Below are positions 1-11,079 of a DNA stretch of 64,000 nucleotides, one piece after another. Every line of letters begins with the position of its first letter. Position 1 is the stretch's first letter. The notes under the pieces are model-generated. The model was not told where the DNA came from. It saw only the letters and a program-made list of their open reading frames with translations, and ran no database searches. A program made the position numbers and the translations under genes. Source of the DNA: Panagrolaimus kolymaensis (taxonomy: Eukaryota; Nematoda; Chromadorea; Rhabditida; Panagrolaimidae); contig JAJQJQ010000020.1 in assembly GCA_028622995.1 (NCBI GenBank), positions 1,240,001-1,304,000 on the forward strand, written 5' to 3'.

Positions 1-115
1 AAAATTATTAGAAAAATATTTAAAAAAACAGCTAAAATTTATTCTTCGGATCCTGTTCGACTTCAACCAATTCGTTCGATTAATTTACTAACTGTATTGC
101 CTTTCAAGAGGTCAA

Positions 116-217
116 ATGTTTAAGATAAAATTATTAGAAAAATATTTAAAAAAACAGCTAAAATTTATTCTTCGGATCCTGTTCGACTTCAACCAATTCG
201 TTCGATTAATTTACTAA
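116..217 (+). other. Recurrent 33-codon ORF across A linker and next core
   Basis: An ATG in linker A opens a frame of 33 codons ending TAA in the next core, starting MFKIKLLEKYLKK and rich in Lys, Leu, Ile and Phe. AAGAGG stands 5 bases before the ATG and resembles a Shine-Dalgarno site, but that means little in eukaryotic satellite DNA. Where linker A' is present, the extra base shifts the frame to a 39- or 44-codon version containing SSDPVRLQPIRS (for example 3,590-3,709), stopping at the TAG of a following B linker or the TAA of a following A linker. The ORF repeats wherever these linkers occur. I recognise no family and consider it fortuitous. Reverse-strand ORFs are shorter. Confidence 0.25.
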
Positions 218-280
218 CTGTATTGCCTTTCAAGAGGTCAAATGTTTAAGATAAAATTATTAGAAAAATATTTAAAAAAA
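155..280 (+). repeat. Monomer with A linker, 126 bp (representative)
   Basis: Core plus linker A, which begins 'aagaggtcaaatgtttaag', continues 'ataaaattattag' and ends 'tatttaaaaaaa' before a single-c 'cagc'. Consecutive 'cagctaaa' starts at 29, 155 and 281 give exactly 126 bp. Linker A is nearly always followed by a cg-form core. Exceptions seen include the cores after 29, 155, about 1,530, 1,890, 19,045, 34,970, 38,450, 41,060 and 49,880. That linkage means the natural inheritance unit spans a linker and the next core. Variants include a gained t ('tttgaaaaat' near 18,531, 31,594, 33,705, 34,325), 'aaaaaaaaagc' instead of 'aaaaaaacagc' (about 12,820, 13,070, 14,570 and their block 2 copies) and 'tttgaaaaaac' near 52,219. 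Confidence 0.93.
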
Positions 281-403
281 CAGCTAAAATTTATTCTTCG
301 GATCCTGTTCGACTTCAACGAATTCGTTCGATTAATTTACTAACTGTATTGCCTTTCTAGAGATCCAATATTTCAGACAAATAAAATATATATATAAAAA
401 AAC
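281..403 (+). repeat. B monomer with tatatatata linker variant
   Basis: The linker reads 'acaaataaaatatatatata' instead of an A8 tract followed by 'tatat', with no change in length (123 bp). The same variant recurs near 6,210, 6,590, 6,835, 9,571, 10,070, 21,389, 21,890, 36,440, 37,930, 40,550, 49,972, 50,341, 50,713, 51,205 and 61,998. It is often seen a few monomers from a tttaaagagg monomer. The run at 49,972-51,205 is spaced 369, 372 and 492 bp, whole numbers of monomers, showing local spread by tandem exchange. Confidence 0.85.
317..328 (+). other. 12-bp palindrome aacgaattcgtt of cg-form cores
   Basis: In cg-form monomers the core contains AACGAATTCGTT, a perfect 12-bp inverted repeat with GAATTC in its centre. 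It overlaps the second of two direct GTTCGA copies that lie 19 bp apart. In cc-form monomers the fourth base of this site is c, breaking one palindrome position and removing GAATTC. Both forms are abundant and alternate along the array in patterns inherited with the higher-order repeats. A DNA-binding role is possible but not shown. Confidence 0.85.
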
Positions 404-777
404 CAGCTAAAATTTATTCTTCGGATCCTGTTCGACTTCAACCAATTCGTTCGATTAATTTACTAACTGTATTGCCTTTCAAGAGGTCAAATGTTTAAGA
501 TAAAATTATTAGAAAAATATTTAAAAAAACAGCTAAAATTTATTCTTCGGATCCTGTTCGACTTCAACGAATTCGTTCGATTAATTTACTAACTGTATTG
601 CCTTTCTAGAGATCCAATATTTCAGACAAATAAAAAAAATATTTAAAAAACCAGCTAAAATTTATTCTTCGGATCCTGTTCGACTTCAACCAATTCGTTC
701 GATTAATTTACTAACTGTATTGCCTTTCAAGAGGTCAAATGTTTAAGATAAAATTATTAGAAAAATATTTAAAAAAA

Positions 778-900
778 CAGCTAAAATTTATTCTTCGGAT
801 CCTGTTCGACTTCAACGAATTCGTTCGATTAATTTACTAACTGTATTGCCTTTCTAGAGATCCAATATTTCAGACAAATAAAAAAAATATATAAAAAAAC
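778..900 (+). repeat. Monomer with B linker, 123 bp (representative)
   Basis: Core plus linker B, which starts 'tagagatccaatatttcag', then 'acaaat', eight A, 'tatat', seven A and 'ccagc'. Starts at 778, 901 and 1,024 are 123 bp apart. The junction of core and linker makes TCTAGA (an XbaI site), absent from A and A' monomers. Aligned to A', linker B differs by about eight substitutions and a 4-base gap over roughly 50 bases, far more than the cores differ. B is the most frequent class and occurs after both cc and cg cores. A frequent sub-variant ends 'aaaataaccagc' (a to t in the last A tract); it is concentrated at about 12.9-19.9 kb, in the corresponding part of block 2, and again at 33-34.5 and 39-44.4 kb. 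Confidence 0.93.
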
Positions 901-977
901 CAGCTAAAATTTATTCTTCGGATCCTGTTCGACTTCAACCAATTCGTTCGATTAATTTACTAACTGTATTGCCTTTC
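901..977 (+). repeat. Conserved 77-bp monomer core (cc form, representative)
   Basis: This is one example of the part of the monomer that is almost identical in all copies. It runs from 'cagctaaaat' to 'gcctttc' and contains in order GGATCC at core positions 21-26, GTTCGA at 27-32, the dimorphic 'caaccaattc' or 'caacgaattc' at about 36-45, a second GTTCGA at 46-51, ATTAAT, then 'ctaactgtattgcc'. All CpG dinucleotides of the monomer lie between core positions 19 and 50: four in the cc form, five in the cg form. The common differences between core copies are the c/g base and a small set of shared markers (gatact, taatata, gaataat), in contrast to the linkers, which come in clearly distinct classes. 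Whether the core is kept by selection, for example protein binding, or by conversion cannot be told from one array. Confidence 0.93.
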
Positions 978-1499
978 TAGAGATCCAATATTTCAGACAA
1001 ATAAAAAAAATATATAAAAAAACCAGCTAAAATTTATTCTTCGGATCCTGTTCGACTTCAACCAATTCGTTCGATTAATTTACTAACTGTATTGCCTTTC
1101 AAGAGGTCAAATGTTTAAGATAAAATTATTAGAAAAATATTTAAAAAAACAGCTAAAATTTATTCTTCGGATCCTGTTCGACTTCAACGAATTCGTTCGA
1201 TTAATTTACTAACTGTATTGCCTTTCTAGAGATCCAATATTTCAGACAAATAAAAAAAATATATAAAAAAACCAGCTAAAATTTATTCTTCGGATCCTGT
1301 TCGACTTCAACGAATTCGTTCGATTAATTTACTAACTGTATTGCCTTTCTAGAGATCCAATATTTCAGACAAATAAAAAAAATATATAAAAAAACCAGCT
1401 AAAATTTATTCTTCGGATCCTGTTCGACTTCAACCAATTCGTTCGATTAATTTACTAACTGTATTGCCTTTCAAGAGGTCAAATGTTTAAGATAAAATT

Positions 1500-3300
1500 A
1501 TTAGAAAAATATTTAAAAAAACAGCTAAAATTTATTCTTCGGATCCTGTTCGACTTCAACCAATTCGTTCGATTAATTTATTTACTGGATTGCCTTTCAA
1601 GAGATCCAATGTTTCAGACAAATAAAAAAAATATATAAAAAAACCAGCTAAAATTTATTCTTCGGATCCTGTTCGACTTCAACGAATTCGTTCGATTAAT
1701 TTACTAACTGTATTGCCTTTCTAGAGATCCAATATTTCAGACAAATAAAAAAAATATATAAAAAAACCAGCTAAAATTTATTCTTCGGATCCTGTTCGAC
1801 TTCAACCAATTCGTTCGATTAATTTACTAACTGTATTGCCTTTCAAGAGGTCAAATGTTTAAGATAAAATTATTAGAAAAATATTTAAAAAAACAGCTAA
1901 AATTTATTCTTCGGATCCTGTTCGACTTCAACCAATTCGTTCGATTAATTTACTAACTGTATTTCCTTTCTAGAGATCCAATATTTCAGACAAATAAAAA
2001 AAATATATAAAAAAACCAGCTAAAATTTATTCTTCGGATCCTGTTCGACTTCAACGAATTCGTTCGATTAATTTACTAACTGTATTGCCTTTCTAGAGAT
2101 CCAATATTTCAGACAAATAAAAAAAATATATAAAAAAACCAGCTAAAATTTATTCTTCGGATCCTGTTCGACTTCAACGAATTCGTTCGATTAATTTACT
2201 AACTGTATTGCCTTTCTAGAGATCCAATATTTCAGACAAATAAAAAAAATATATAAAAAAACCAGCTAAAATTTATTCTTCGGATCCTGTTCGACTTCAA
2301 CGAATTCGTTCGATTAATTTACTAACTGTATTGCCTTTCTAGAGATCCAATATTTCAGACAAATAAAAAAAATATATAAAAAAACCAGCTAAAATTTATT
2401 CTTCGGATCCTGTTCGACTTCAACGAATTCGTTCGATTAATTTACTAACTGTATTGCCTTTCAAGAGATCAAATGTTTAAGATAAAATTATTAGAAAAAT
2501 ATTTAAAAAACCAGCTAAAATTTATTCTTCGGATCCTGTTCGACTTCAAAGGATTCGTTCGATAAATTTACTAACTGTATTGCCTTTCAAGAGGTCAAAT
2601 GTTTAAGATAAAATTATTAGAAAAAAATTTAAAAAACCAGCTAAAATTTATTCATCGGATCCTGTACGACTTCAACGAATTCGTTCGATTAATTTACTAA
2701 CTGTATTGCCTTTCTAGAGATCCAATATTTCAGACAAATAAAAAAAATATATAAAAAAACCAGCTAAAATTTATTCTTCGGATCCTGTTCGACTTCAACG
2801 AATTCGTTCGATTAATTTACTAACCGTATTGCCTTTCAAGAGGTCAAATGTTTAAGATAAAATTATTAGAAAAATATATAAAAAAACCAGCTAAAATTTA
2901 TTCTTCGGATCCTGTTCGACTTCAACCAATTCGTTCGATTAATTTACTAACTGTATTGCCTTTCAAGAGGTCAAATGTTTAAGATAAATAAAAAAAATAT
3001 AAAAAAAAACCAGCTAAAATTTATTCTTCGGATCCTGTTCGACTTCAACGAATTCGTTCGATTAATTTACTAACTGTATTGCCTTTCTAGAGATCCAATA
3101 TTTCAGACAAATAAAAAAAATATATAAAAAAACCAGCTAAAATTTATTCTTCGGATCCTGTTCGACTTCAACCAATTCGTTCGATTAATTTACTAACTGT
3201 ATTGCCTTTCTAGAGATCCAATATTTCAGACAAATAAAAAAAATATATAAAAAAACCAGCTAAAATTTATTCTTCGGATCCTGTTTGACTTCAACGAATT
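1500..3300. repeat. Less homogenised segment with many private changes
   Basis: Monomers here carry more unique mutations than elsewhere. Near 1,580 'tttatttactggattgcc' is followed by an intermediate linker 'aagagatccaatgtttcagac' that mixes A and B bases. 'gtatttcc' lies near 1,963, 'aagagatcaaatg' near 2,463, 'ttcaaaggattcgttcgata' near 2,549, 'ttcatcgg' with 'gtacgac' near 2,650, and 'ctaaccgta' near 2,823. An A-front/B-tail linker with a longer A tract precedes 3,011, and 'gtttgac' near 3,283 breaks a GTTCGA. More private changes usually mean an older or less frequently exchanged zone, as near an array edge or between HOR domains. Confidence 0.7.
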
Positions 3301-3502
3301 CGTTCGATTAATTTACTAACTGTATTGCCTTTCTAGAGATCCAATATTTCAGACAAATAAAAAAAATATATAAAAAAACCAGCTAAAATTTATTCTTCGG
3401 ATCCTGTTCGACTTCAACGAATTCGTTCGATTAATTTACTAACTGTATTGCCTTTCTAGAGATCCAATATTTCAGACAAATAAAAAAAATATATAAAAAA
3501 AC

Positions 3503-3629
3503 CAGCTAAAATTTATTCTTCGGATCCTGTTCGACTTCAACCAATTCGTTCGATTAATTTACTAACTGTATTGCCTTTCAAGAGGTCAAATGTTTAAGAT
3601 AAAATTATTAGAAAAATATATAAAAAAAC
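3503..3629 (+). repeat. Monomer with A' linker, 127 bp (representative)
   Basis: This unit has the same linker start as class A ('aagaggtcaaatgtttaag') but the B-like end 'gaaaaatatataaaaaaaccagc', which adds one base. 'cagcta' starts at 3,503 and 3,630 give 127 bp. It is usually followed by a cc core, whereas class A is usually followed by cg; exceptions include A' followed by cg near 40,101 and 41,230. A' looks like a recombinant of an A front and a B tail with the breakpoint in the A-rich end, but it is too widespread to be a recent event. Confidence 0.9.
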
Positions 3630-3739
3630 CAGCTAAAATTTATTCTTCGGATCCTGTTCGACTTCAACCAATTCGTTCGATTAATTTACTAACTGTATTG
3701 CCTTTCTAGAGATCCAATATTTCAGACAAATAAAAAAAA

Positions 3740-4490
3740 TATATAAAAAAACCAGCTAAAATTTTTTCTTCGGATCCTGTTCGACTTAAACCAATTCGTT
3801 CGATTAATTTACTAACTGTATTGCCTTTCTAGAGATTCAATATTTCAGACAAATAAAAAAAATATATAAAAAAACCAGCTAAAATTTATTCTTCGGATCC
3901 TGTTCGACTTCAACCAATTCGTTCGATTAATTTACTAACTGCATTGCCTTTCAAGAGGTCAAATGTTTAAGATAAAATTATTAGAAAAATATATAAAAAA
4001 ACCAGCTAAAATTTATTCTTCGGATCCTGTTCGACTTCAACCAATTCGTTCGATTAATTTACTAACTGTATTGCCTTTCTAGAGATCCAATATTTCAGAC
4101 AAATAAAAAAAATATATAAAAAAACCAGCTAAAATTTATTCTTCGGATCCTGTTCGACTTAAACCAATTCGTTCGATTAATTTACTAACTGTATTGCCTT
4201 TCTAGAGATTCAATATTTCAGACAAATAAAAAAAATATATAAAAAAACCAGCTAAAATTTATTCTTCGGATCCTGTTCGACTTCAACCAATTCGTTCGAT
4301 TAATTTACTAACTGTATTGCCTTTCTAGAGATCCAATATTTCAGACAAATAAAAAAAATATATAAAAAAACCAGCTAAAATTTATTCTTCGGATCCTGTT
4401 CGACTTAAACCAATTCGTTCGATTAATTTACTAACTGTATTGCCTTTCTAGAGATTCAATATTTCAGACAAATAAAAAAAATATATAAAA
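3740..4490. repeat. Small tandem units marked by cttaaacc and agattcaat
   Basis: Three monomers with the paired changes 'gacttaaacc' in the core and 'agagattcaat' in the B linker start their TCGACTT at 3,781, 4,154 and 4,400. The spacings are 373 bp (127+123+123) and 246 bp (123+123), so one marked monomer was copied as part of a trimer and then of a dimer. The first copy also has 'attttttcttcgg', not shared by the others. This gives a local, recent tandem amplification. Confidence 0.85.
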
Positions 4491-5699
4491 AAACCAGCTA
4501 AAATTTATTCTTCGGATCCTGTTCGACTTCAACCAATTCGTTCGATTAATTTACTAACTGTATTGCCTTTCTAGAGATCCAATATTTCAGACAAATAAAA
4601 AAAATATATAAAAAAACCAGCTAAAATTTATTCTTCGGATCCTGTTCGACTTCAACCAATTCGTTCGATTAATTTACTAACTGTATTGCCTTTCTAGAGA
4701 TCCAATATTTCAGACAAATAAAAAAAATATATAAAAAAACCAGCTAAAATTTATTCTTCGGATCCTGTTCGACTTCAACGAATTCGTTCGATTAATTTAC
4801 TAACTGTATTGCCTTTCTAGAGATCCAATATTTCAGACAAATAAAAAAAATATATAAAAAAACCAGCTAAAATTTATTCTTCGGATCCTGTTCGACTTCA
4901 ACCAATTCGTTCGATTAATTTACTAACTGTATTGCCTTTCTAGAGATCCAATATTTCAGACAAATAAAAAAAATATATAAAAAAACCAGCTAAAATTTAT
5001 TCTTCGGATCCTGTTCGACTTCAACCAATTCGTTCGATTAATTTACTAACTGTATTGCCTTTCAAGAGGTCAAATGTTTAAGATAAAATTATTAGAAAAA
5101 TATATAAAAAAACCAGCTAAAATTTATTCTTCGGATCCTGTTCGACTTCAACCAATTCGTTCGATTAATTTACTAACTGTATTGCCTTTCTAGAGATCCA
5201 ATATTTCAGACAAATAAAAAAAATATATAAAAAAACCAGCTAAAATTTATTCTTCGGATCCTGTTCGACTTCAACCAATTCGTTCGATTAATTTACTAAC
5301 TGTATTGCCTTTCTAGAGATCCAATATTTCAGACAAATAAAAAAAATATATAAAAAAACCAGCTAAAATTTATTCTTCGGATCCTGTTCGACTTCAACCA
5401 ATTCGTTCGATTAATTTACTAACTGTATTGCCTTTCAAGAGGTCAAATGTTTAAGATAAAATTATTAGAAAAATATATAAAAAAACCAGCTAAAATTTAT
5501 TCTTCGGATCCTGTTCGACTTCAACCAATTCGTTCGATTAATTTACTAACTGTATTGCCTTTCAAGAGGTCAAATGTTTAAGATAAAATTATTAGAAAAA
5601 TATTTAAAAAAACAGCTAAAATTTATTCTTCGGATCCTGTTCGACTTCAACGAATTCGTTCGATTAATTTACTAACTGTATTGCCTTTCTAGAGATCCA

Positions 5700-7600
5700 A
5701 TATTTCAGACAAATAAAAAAAATATATAAAAAAACCAGCTAAAATTTATTCTTCGGATCCTGTTCGACTTCAACCAATTCGTTCGATTAATTTACTAACT
5801 GTATTGCCTTTAAAGAGGTCAAATGTTTAAGATAAAATTATTAGAAAAATATATAAAAAAACCAGCTAAAATTTATTCTTCGGATCCTGTTCGACTTCAA
5901 CCAATTCGTTCGATTAATTTACTAACTGTATTGCCTTTCAAGAGGTCAAATGTTTAAGATAAAATTATTAGAAAAATATTTAAAAAAACAGATAAAATTT
6001 ATTCTTCGGATCCTGTTCGACTTCAACGAATTCGTTCGATTAATTTACTAACTGTATTGCCTTTCTAGAGATCCAATATTTCAGACAAATAAAAAAAATA
6101 TATAAAAAAACCAGCTAAAATTTATTCTTCGGATCCTGTTCGACTTCAACCAATTCGTTCGATTAATTTACTAACTGTATTGCCTTTCTAGAGATCCAAT
6201 ATTTCAGACAAATAAAATATATATATAAAAAAACCAGCTAAAATTTATTCTTCGGATCCTGTTCGACTTCAACCAATTCGTTCGATTAATTTACTAACTG
6301 TATTGCCTTTCTAGAGATCCAATATTTCAGACAAATAAAAAAAATATATAAAAAAACCAGCTAAAATTTATTCTTCGGATCCTGTTCGACTTCAACCAAT
6401 TCGTTCGATTAATTTACTAACTGTATTGCCTTTCAAGAGGTCAAATGTTTAAGATAAAATTATTAGAAAAATATTTAAAAAAACAGCTAAAATTTATTCT
6501 TCGGATCCTGTTCGACTTCAACGAATTCGTTCGATTAATTTACTAACTGTATTGCCTTTCTAGAGATCCAATATTTCAGACAAATAAAATATATATATAA
6601 AAAAACCAGCTAAAATTTATTCTTCGGATCCTGTTCGACTTCAACCAATTCGTTCGATTAATTTACTAACTGTATTGCCTTTCTAGAGATCCAATATTTC
6701 AGACAAATAAAAAAAATATATAAAAAAACCAGCTAAAATTTATTCTTCGGATCCTGTTCGACTTCAACCAATTCGTTCGATTAATTTACTAACTGTATTG
6801 CCTTTCTAGAGATCCAATATTTCAGACAAATAAAATATATATATAAAAAAACCAGCTAAAATTTATTCTTCGGATCCTGTTCGACTTCAACGAATTCGTT
6901 CGATTAATTTACTAACTGTATTGCCTTTCTAGAGATCCAATATTTCAGACAAATAAAAAAAATATATAAAAAAACCAGCTAAAATTTATTCTTCGGATCC
7001 TGTTCGACTTCAACCAATTCGTTCGAATAATTTACTAACTGTATTGCCTTTCTAGAGATCCAATATTTCAGACAAATAAAAAAAATTTATAAAAAAACCA
7101 GCTAAAATTTATTCTTCGGATCCTGTTCGACTTCAACCAATTCGTTCGAATAATTTACTAACTGTATTGCCTTTCTAGAGATCCAATATTTCAGACAAAT
7201 AAAAAAAATATATAAAAAAACCAGCTAAAATTTATTCTTCGGATCCTGTTCGACTTCAACCAATTCGTTCGATTAATTTACTAACTGTATTGCCTTTCAA
7301 GAGGTCAAATGTTTAAGATAAAATTATTAGAAAAATATATAAAAAAACCAGCTAAAATTTATTCTTCGGATCCTGTTCGACTTCAACCAATTCGTTCGAT
7401 TAATTTACTAACTGTATTGCCTTTCAAGAGGTCAAATGTTTAAGATAAAATTAATAGAAAAATATTTAAAACAACAGCTAAAATTTATTCTTCGGATCCT
7501 GTTCGACTTCAACGAATTCGTTCGATTAATTTACTAACTGTATTGCCTTTCTAGAGATCCAATATTTCAGACAAATAAAAAAAATATATAAAAAAACCAG
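5700..7600. repeat. Mosaic segment with tttaaagagg, tatatatata and gaataat monomers
   Basis: This stretch contains a tttaaagagg A' monomer (linker about 5,809), tatatatata B linkers near 6,210, 6,590 and 6,835, and two successive cores with 'cgaataattt' near 7,026 and 7,149. The order resembles 9.4-10.6 kb and 61.5-62.5 kb but with different numbers of monomers between markers. That fits an older shared segment reshuffled by unequal exchange. Private changes include 'cagataaaat' near 5,989, 'aatttataaaa' near 7,086 and 'taaaacaacagc' near 7,470. Confidence 0.7.
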
Positions 7601-10600
7601 CTAAAATTTATTCTTCGGATCCTGTTCGACTTCAACGAATTCGTTCGATTAATTTACTAACTGTATTGCCTTTCAAGAGGTCAAATGTTTAAGATAAAAT
7701 TATTAGAAAAATATATAAAAAAACCAGCTAAAATTTATTCTTCGGATCCTGTTCGACTTCAACCAATTCGTTCGATTAATTTACTAACTGTATTGCCTTT
7801 CTAGAGATCCAATATTTCAGACAAATAAAAAAAATATATAAAAAAACCAGCTAAAATTTATTCTTAGGATCCTGTTCGACTTCAACCAATTCGTTCGATT
7901 AATTTACTAACTGTATTGCCTTTCTAGAGATCCAATATTTCAGACAAATAAAAAAAATATATAAAAAAACCAGCTAAAATTTATTCTTCGGATCCTGTTC
8001 GACTTCAACCAATTCGTTCGATTAATTTACTAACTGTATTGCCTTTCAAGAGGTCAAATGTTTAAGATAAAATTATTAGAAAAATATATAAAAAAACCAG
8101 CTAAAATTTATTCTTCGGATCCTGTTCGACTTCAACCAATTCGTTCGATTAATTTACTAACTGTATTGCCTTTCTAGAGATCCAATATTTCAGACAAATA
8201 AAAAAAATATATAAAAAAACCAGCTAAAATTTATTCTTCGGATCCTGTTCGACTTCAACCAATTCGTTCGATTAATTTACTAACTGTATTGCCTTTCTAG
8301 AGATCCAATATTTCAGACAAATAAAAAAAATATATAAAAAAACCAGCTAAAATTTATTCTTCGGATCCTGTTCGACTTCAACGAATTCGTTCGATTAATT
8401 TACTAACTGTATTGCCTTTCTAGAGATCCAATATTTCAGACAAATAAAAAAAATATATAAAAAAACCAGCTAAAATTTATTCTTCGGATCCTGTTCGACT
8501 TCAACCAATTCGTTCGATTAATTTACTAACTGTATTGCCTTTCAAGAGGTCAAATGTTTAAGATAAAATTATTAGAAAAATATATAAAAAAACCAGCTAA
8601 AATTTATTCTTCGGATCCTGTTCGACTTCAACCAATTCGTTCGATTAATTTACTAACTGTATTGCCTTTCTAGAGATCCAATATTTCAGACAAATAAAAA
8701 AAATATATAAAAAAACCAGCTAAAATTTATTCTTCGGATCCTGTTCGACTTCAACCAATTCGTTCGATTAATTTACTAACTGTATTGCCTTTCTAGAGAT
8801 CCAATATTTCAGACAAATAAAAAAAATATATAAAAAAACCAGCTAAAATTTATTCTTCGGATCCTGTTCGACTTCAACCAATTCGTTCGATTAATTTACT
8901 AACTGTATTGCCTTTCAAGAGGTCAAATGTTTAAGATAAAATTATTAGAAAAATATATAAAAAAACCAGCTAAAATTTATTCTTCGGATCCTGTTCGACT
9001 TCAACCAATTCGTTCGATTAATTTACTAACTGTATTGCCTTTCAAGAGGTCAAATGTTTAAGATAAAATTATTAGAAAAATATTTAAAAAAACAGCTAAA
9101 ATTTATTCTTCGGATCCTGTTCGACTTCAACGAATTCGTTCGATTAATTTACTAACTGTATTGCCTTTCTAGAGATCCAATATTTCAGACAAATAAAAAA
9201 AATATATAAAAAAACCAGCTAAAATTTATTCTTCGGATCCTGTTCGACTTCAACCAATTCGTTCGATTAATTTACTAACTGTATTGCCTTTCAAGAGGTC
9301 AAATGTTTAAGATAAAATTATTAGAAAAATATTTAAAAAAACAGCTAAAATTTATTCTTCGGATCCTGTTCGACTTCAACGAATTCGTTCGATTAATTTA
9401 CTAACTGTATTGCCTTTCTAGAGATCCAATATTTCAGACAAATAAAAAAAATATATAAAAAAACCAGCTAAAATTTATTCTTCGGATCCTGTTCGACTTC
9501 AACCAATTCGTTCGATTAATTTACTAACTGTATTGCCTTTCTAGAGATCCAATATTTCAGACAAATAAAATATATATATAAAAAAACCAGCTAAAATTTA
9601 TTCTTCGGATCCTGTTCGACTTCAACCAATTCGTTCGATTAATTTACTAACTGTATTGCCTTTAAAGAGGTCAAATGTTTAAGATAAAATTATTAGAAAA
9701 ATATATAAAAAAACCAGCTAAAATTTATTCTTCGGATCCTGTTCGACTTCAACCAATTCGTTCGATTAATTTACTAACTGTATTGCCTTTCAAGAGGTCA
9801 AATGTTTAAGATAAAATTATTAGAAAAATATTTAAAAAAACAGCTAAAATTTATTCTTCGGATCCTATTCGACTTCAACGAATTCGTTCGATTAATTTAC
9901 TAACTGTATTGCCTTTCTAGAGATCCAATATTTCAGACAAATAAAAAAATCATATAAAAAAACCAGCTAAAATTTATTCTTCGGATCCTGTTCGACTTCA
10001 ACCAATTCGTTCGATTAATTTACTAACTGTATTGCCTTTCTAGAGATCCAATATTTCAGACAAATAAAATATATATATAAAAAAACCAGCTAAAATTTAT
10101 TCTTCGGATCCTGTTCGACTTCAACCAATTCGTTCGATTAATTTACTAACTGTATTGCCTTTCTAGAGATCCAATATTTCAGACAAATAAAAAAAATATA
10201 TAAAAAAACCAGCTAAAATTTATTTTTCGGATCCTGTTCGACTTCAACCAATTCGTTCGATTAATTTACTAACTGTATTGCCTTTCAAGAGGTCAAATGT
10301 TTAAGATAAAATTATTAGAAAAATATTTAAAAAAACAGCTAAATTTTATTCTTCGGATCCTGTTCGACTTCAACGAATTCGTTCGATTAATTTACTAACT
10401 GTATTGCCTTTCTAGAGATCCAATATTTCAGACAAATAAAAAAAATATATAAAAAAACCAGCTAAAATTTATTCTTCGGATCCTGTTCGACTTCAACCAA
10501 TTCGTTCGAATAATTTACTAACTGTATTGCCTTTCTAGAGATCCAATATTTCAGACAAATAAAAAAAATATATAAAAAAACCAGCTAAAATTTATTCTTC

Positions 10601-11079
10601 GGATCCTGTTCGACTTCAACCAATTCGTTCGATTAATTTACTAACTGTATTGCCTTTCAAGAGGTCAAATGTTTAAGATAAAATTATTAGAAAAATATTT
10701 AAAAAAACAGCTAAATTTTATTCTTCGGATCCTGTTCGACTTCAACGAATTCGTTCGATTAATTTACTAACTGTATTGCCTTTCTAGAGATCCAATATTT
10801 CAGACAAATAAAAAAAATATATAAAAAAACCAGCTAAAATTTATTCTTCGGATCCTGTTCGACTTCAACGAATTCGTTCGATTAATTTACTAACTGTATT
10901 GCCTTTCTAGAGATCCAATATTTCAGACAAATAAAAAAAATATATAAAAAAACCAGCTAAAATTTATTCTTCGGATCCTGTTCGACTTCAACCAATTCGT
11001 TCGATTAATTTACTAACTGTATTGCCTTTCAAGAGGTCAAATGTTTAAGATAAAATTATTAGAAAAATATTTAAAAAAA

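Noticed and set aside
901..977. CENP-B box in the core
   Set aside because: The core has 'attcgttcgatta', which shares TTCGTT with the box start, but the required CGGG is absent and no CCCG occurs for the other strand.
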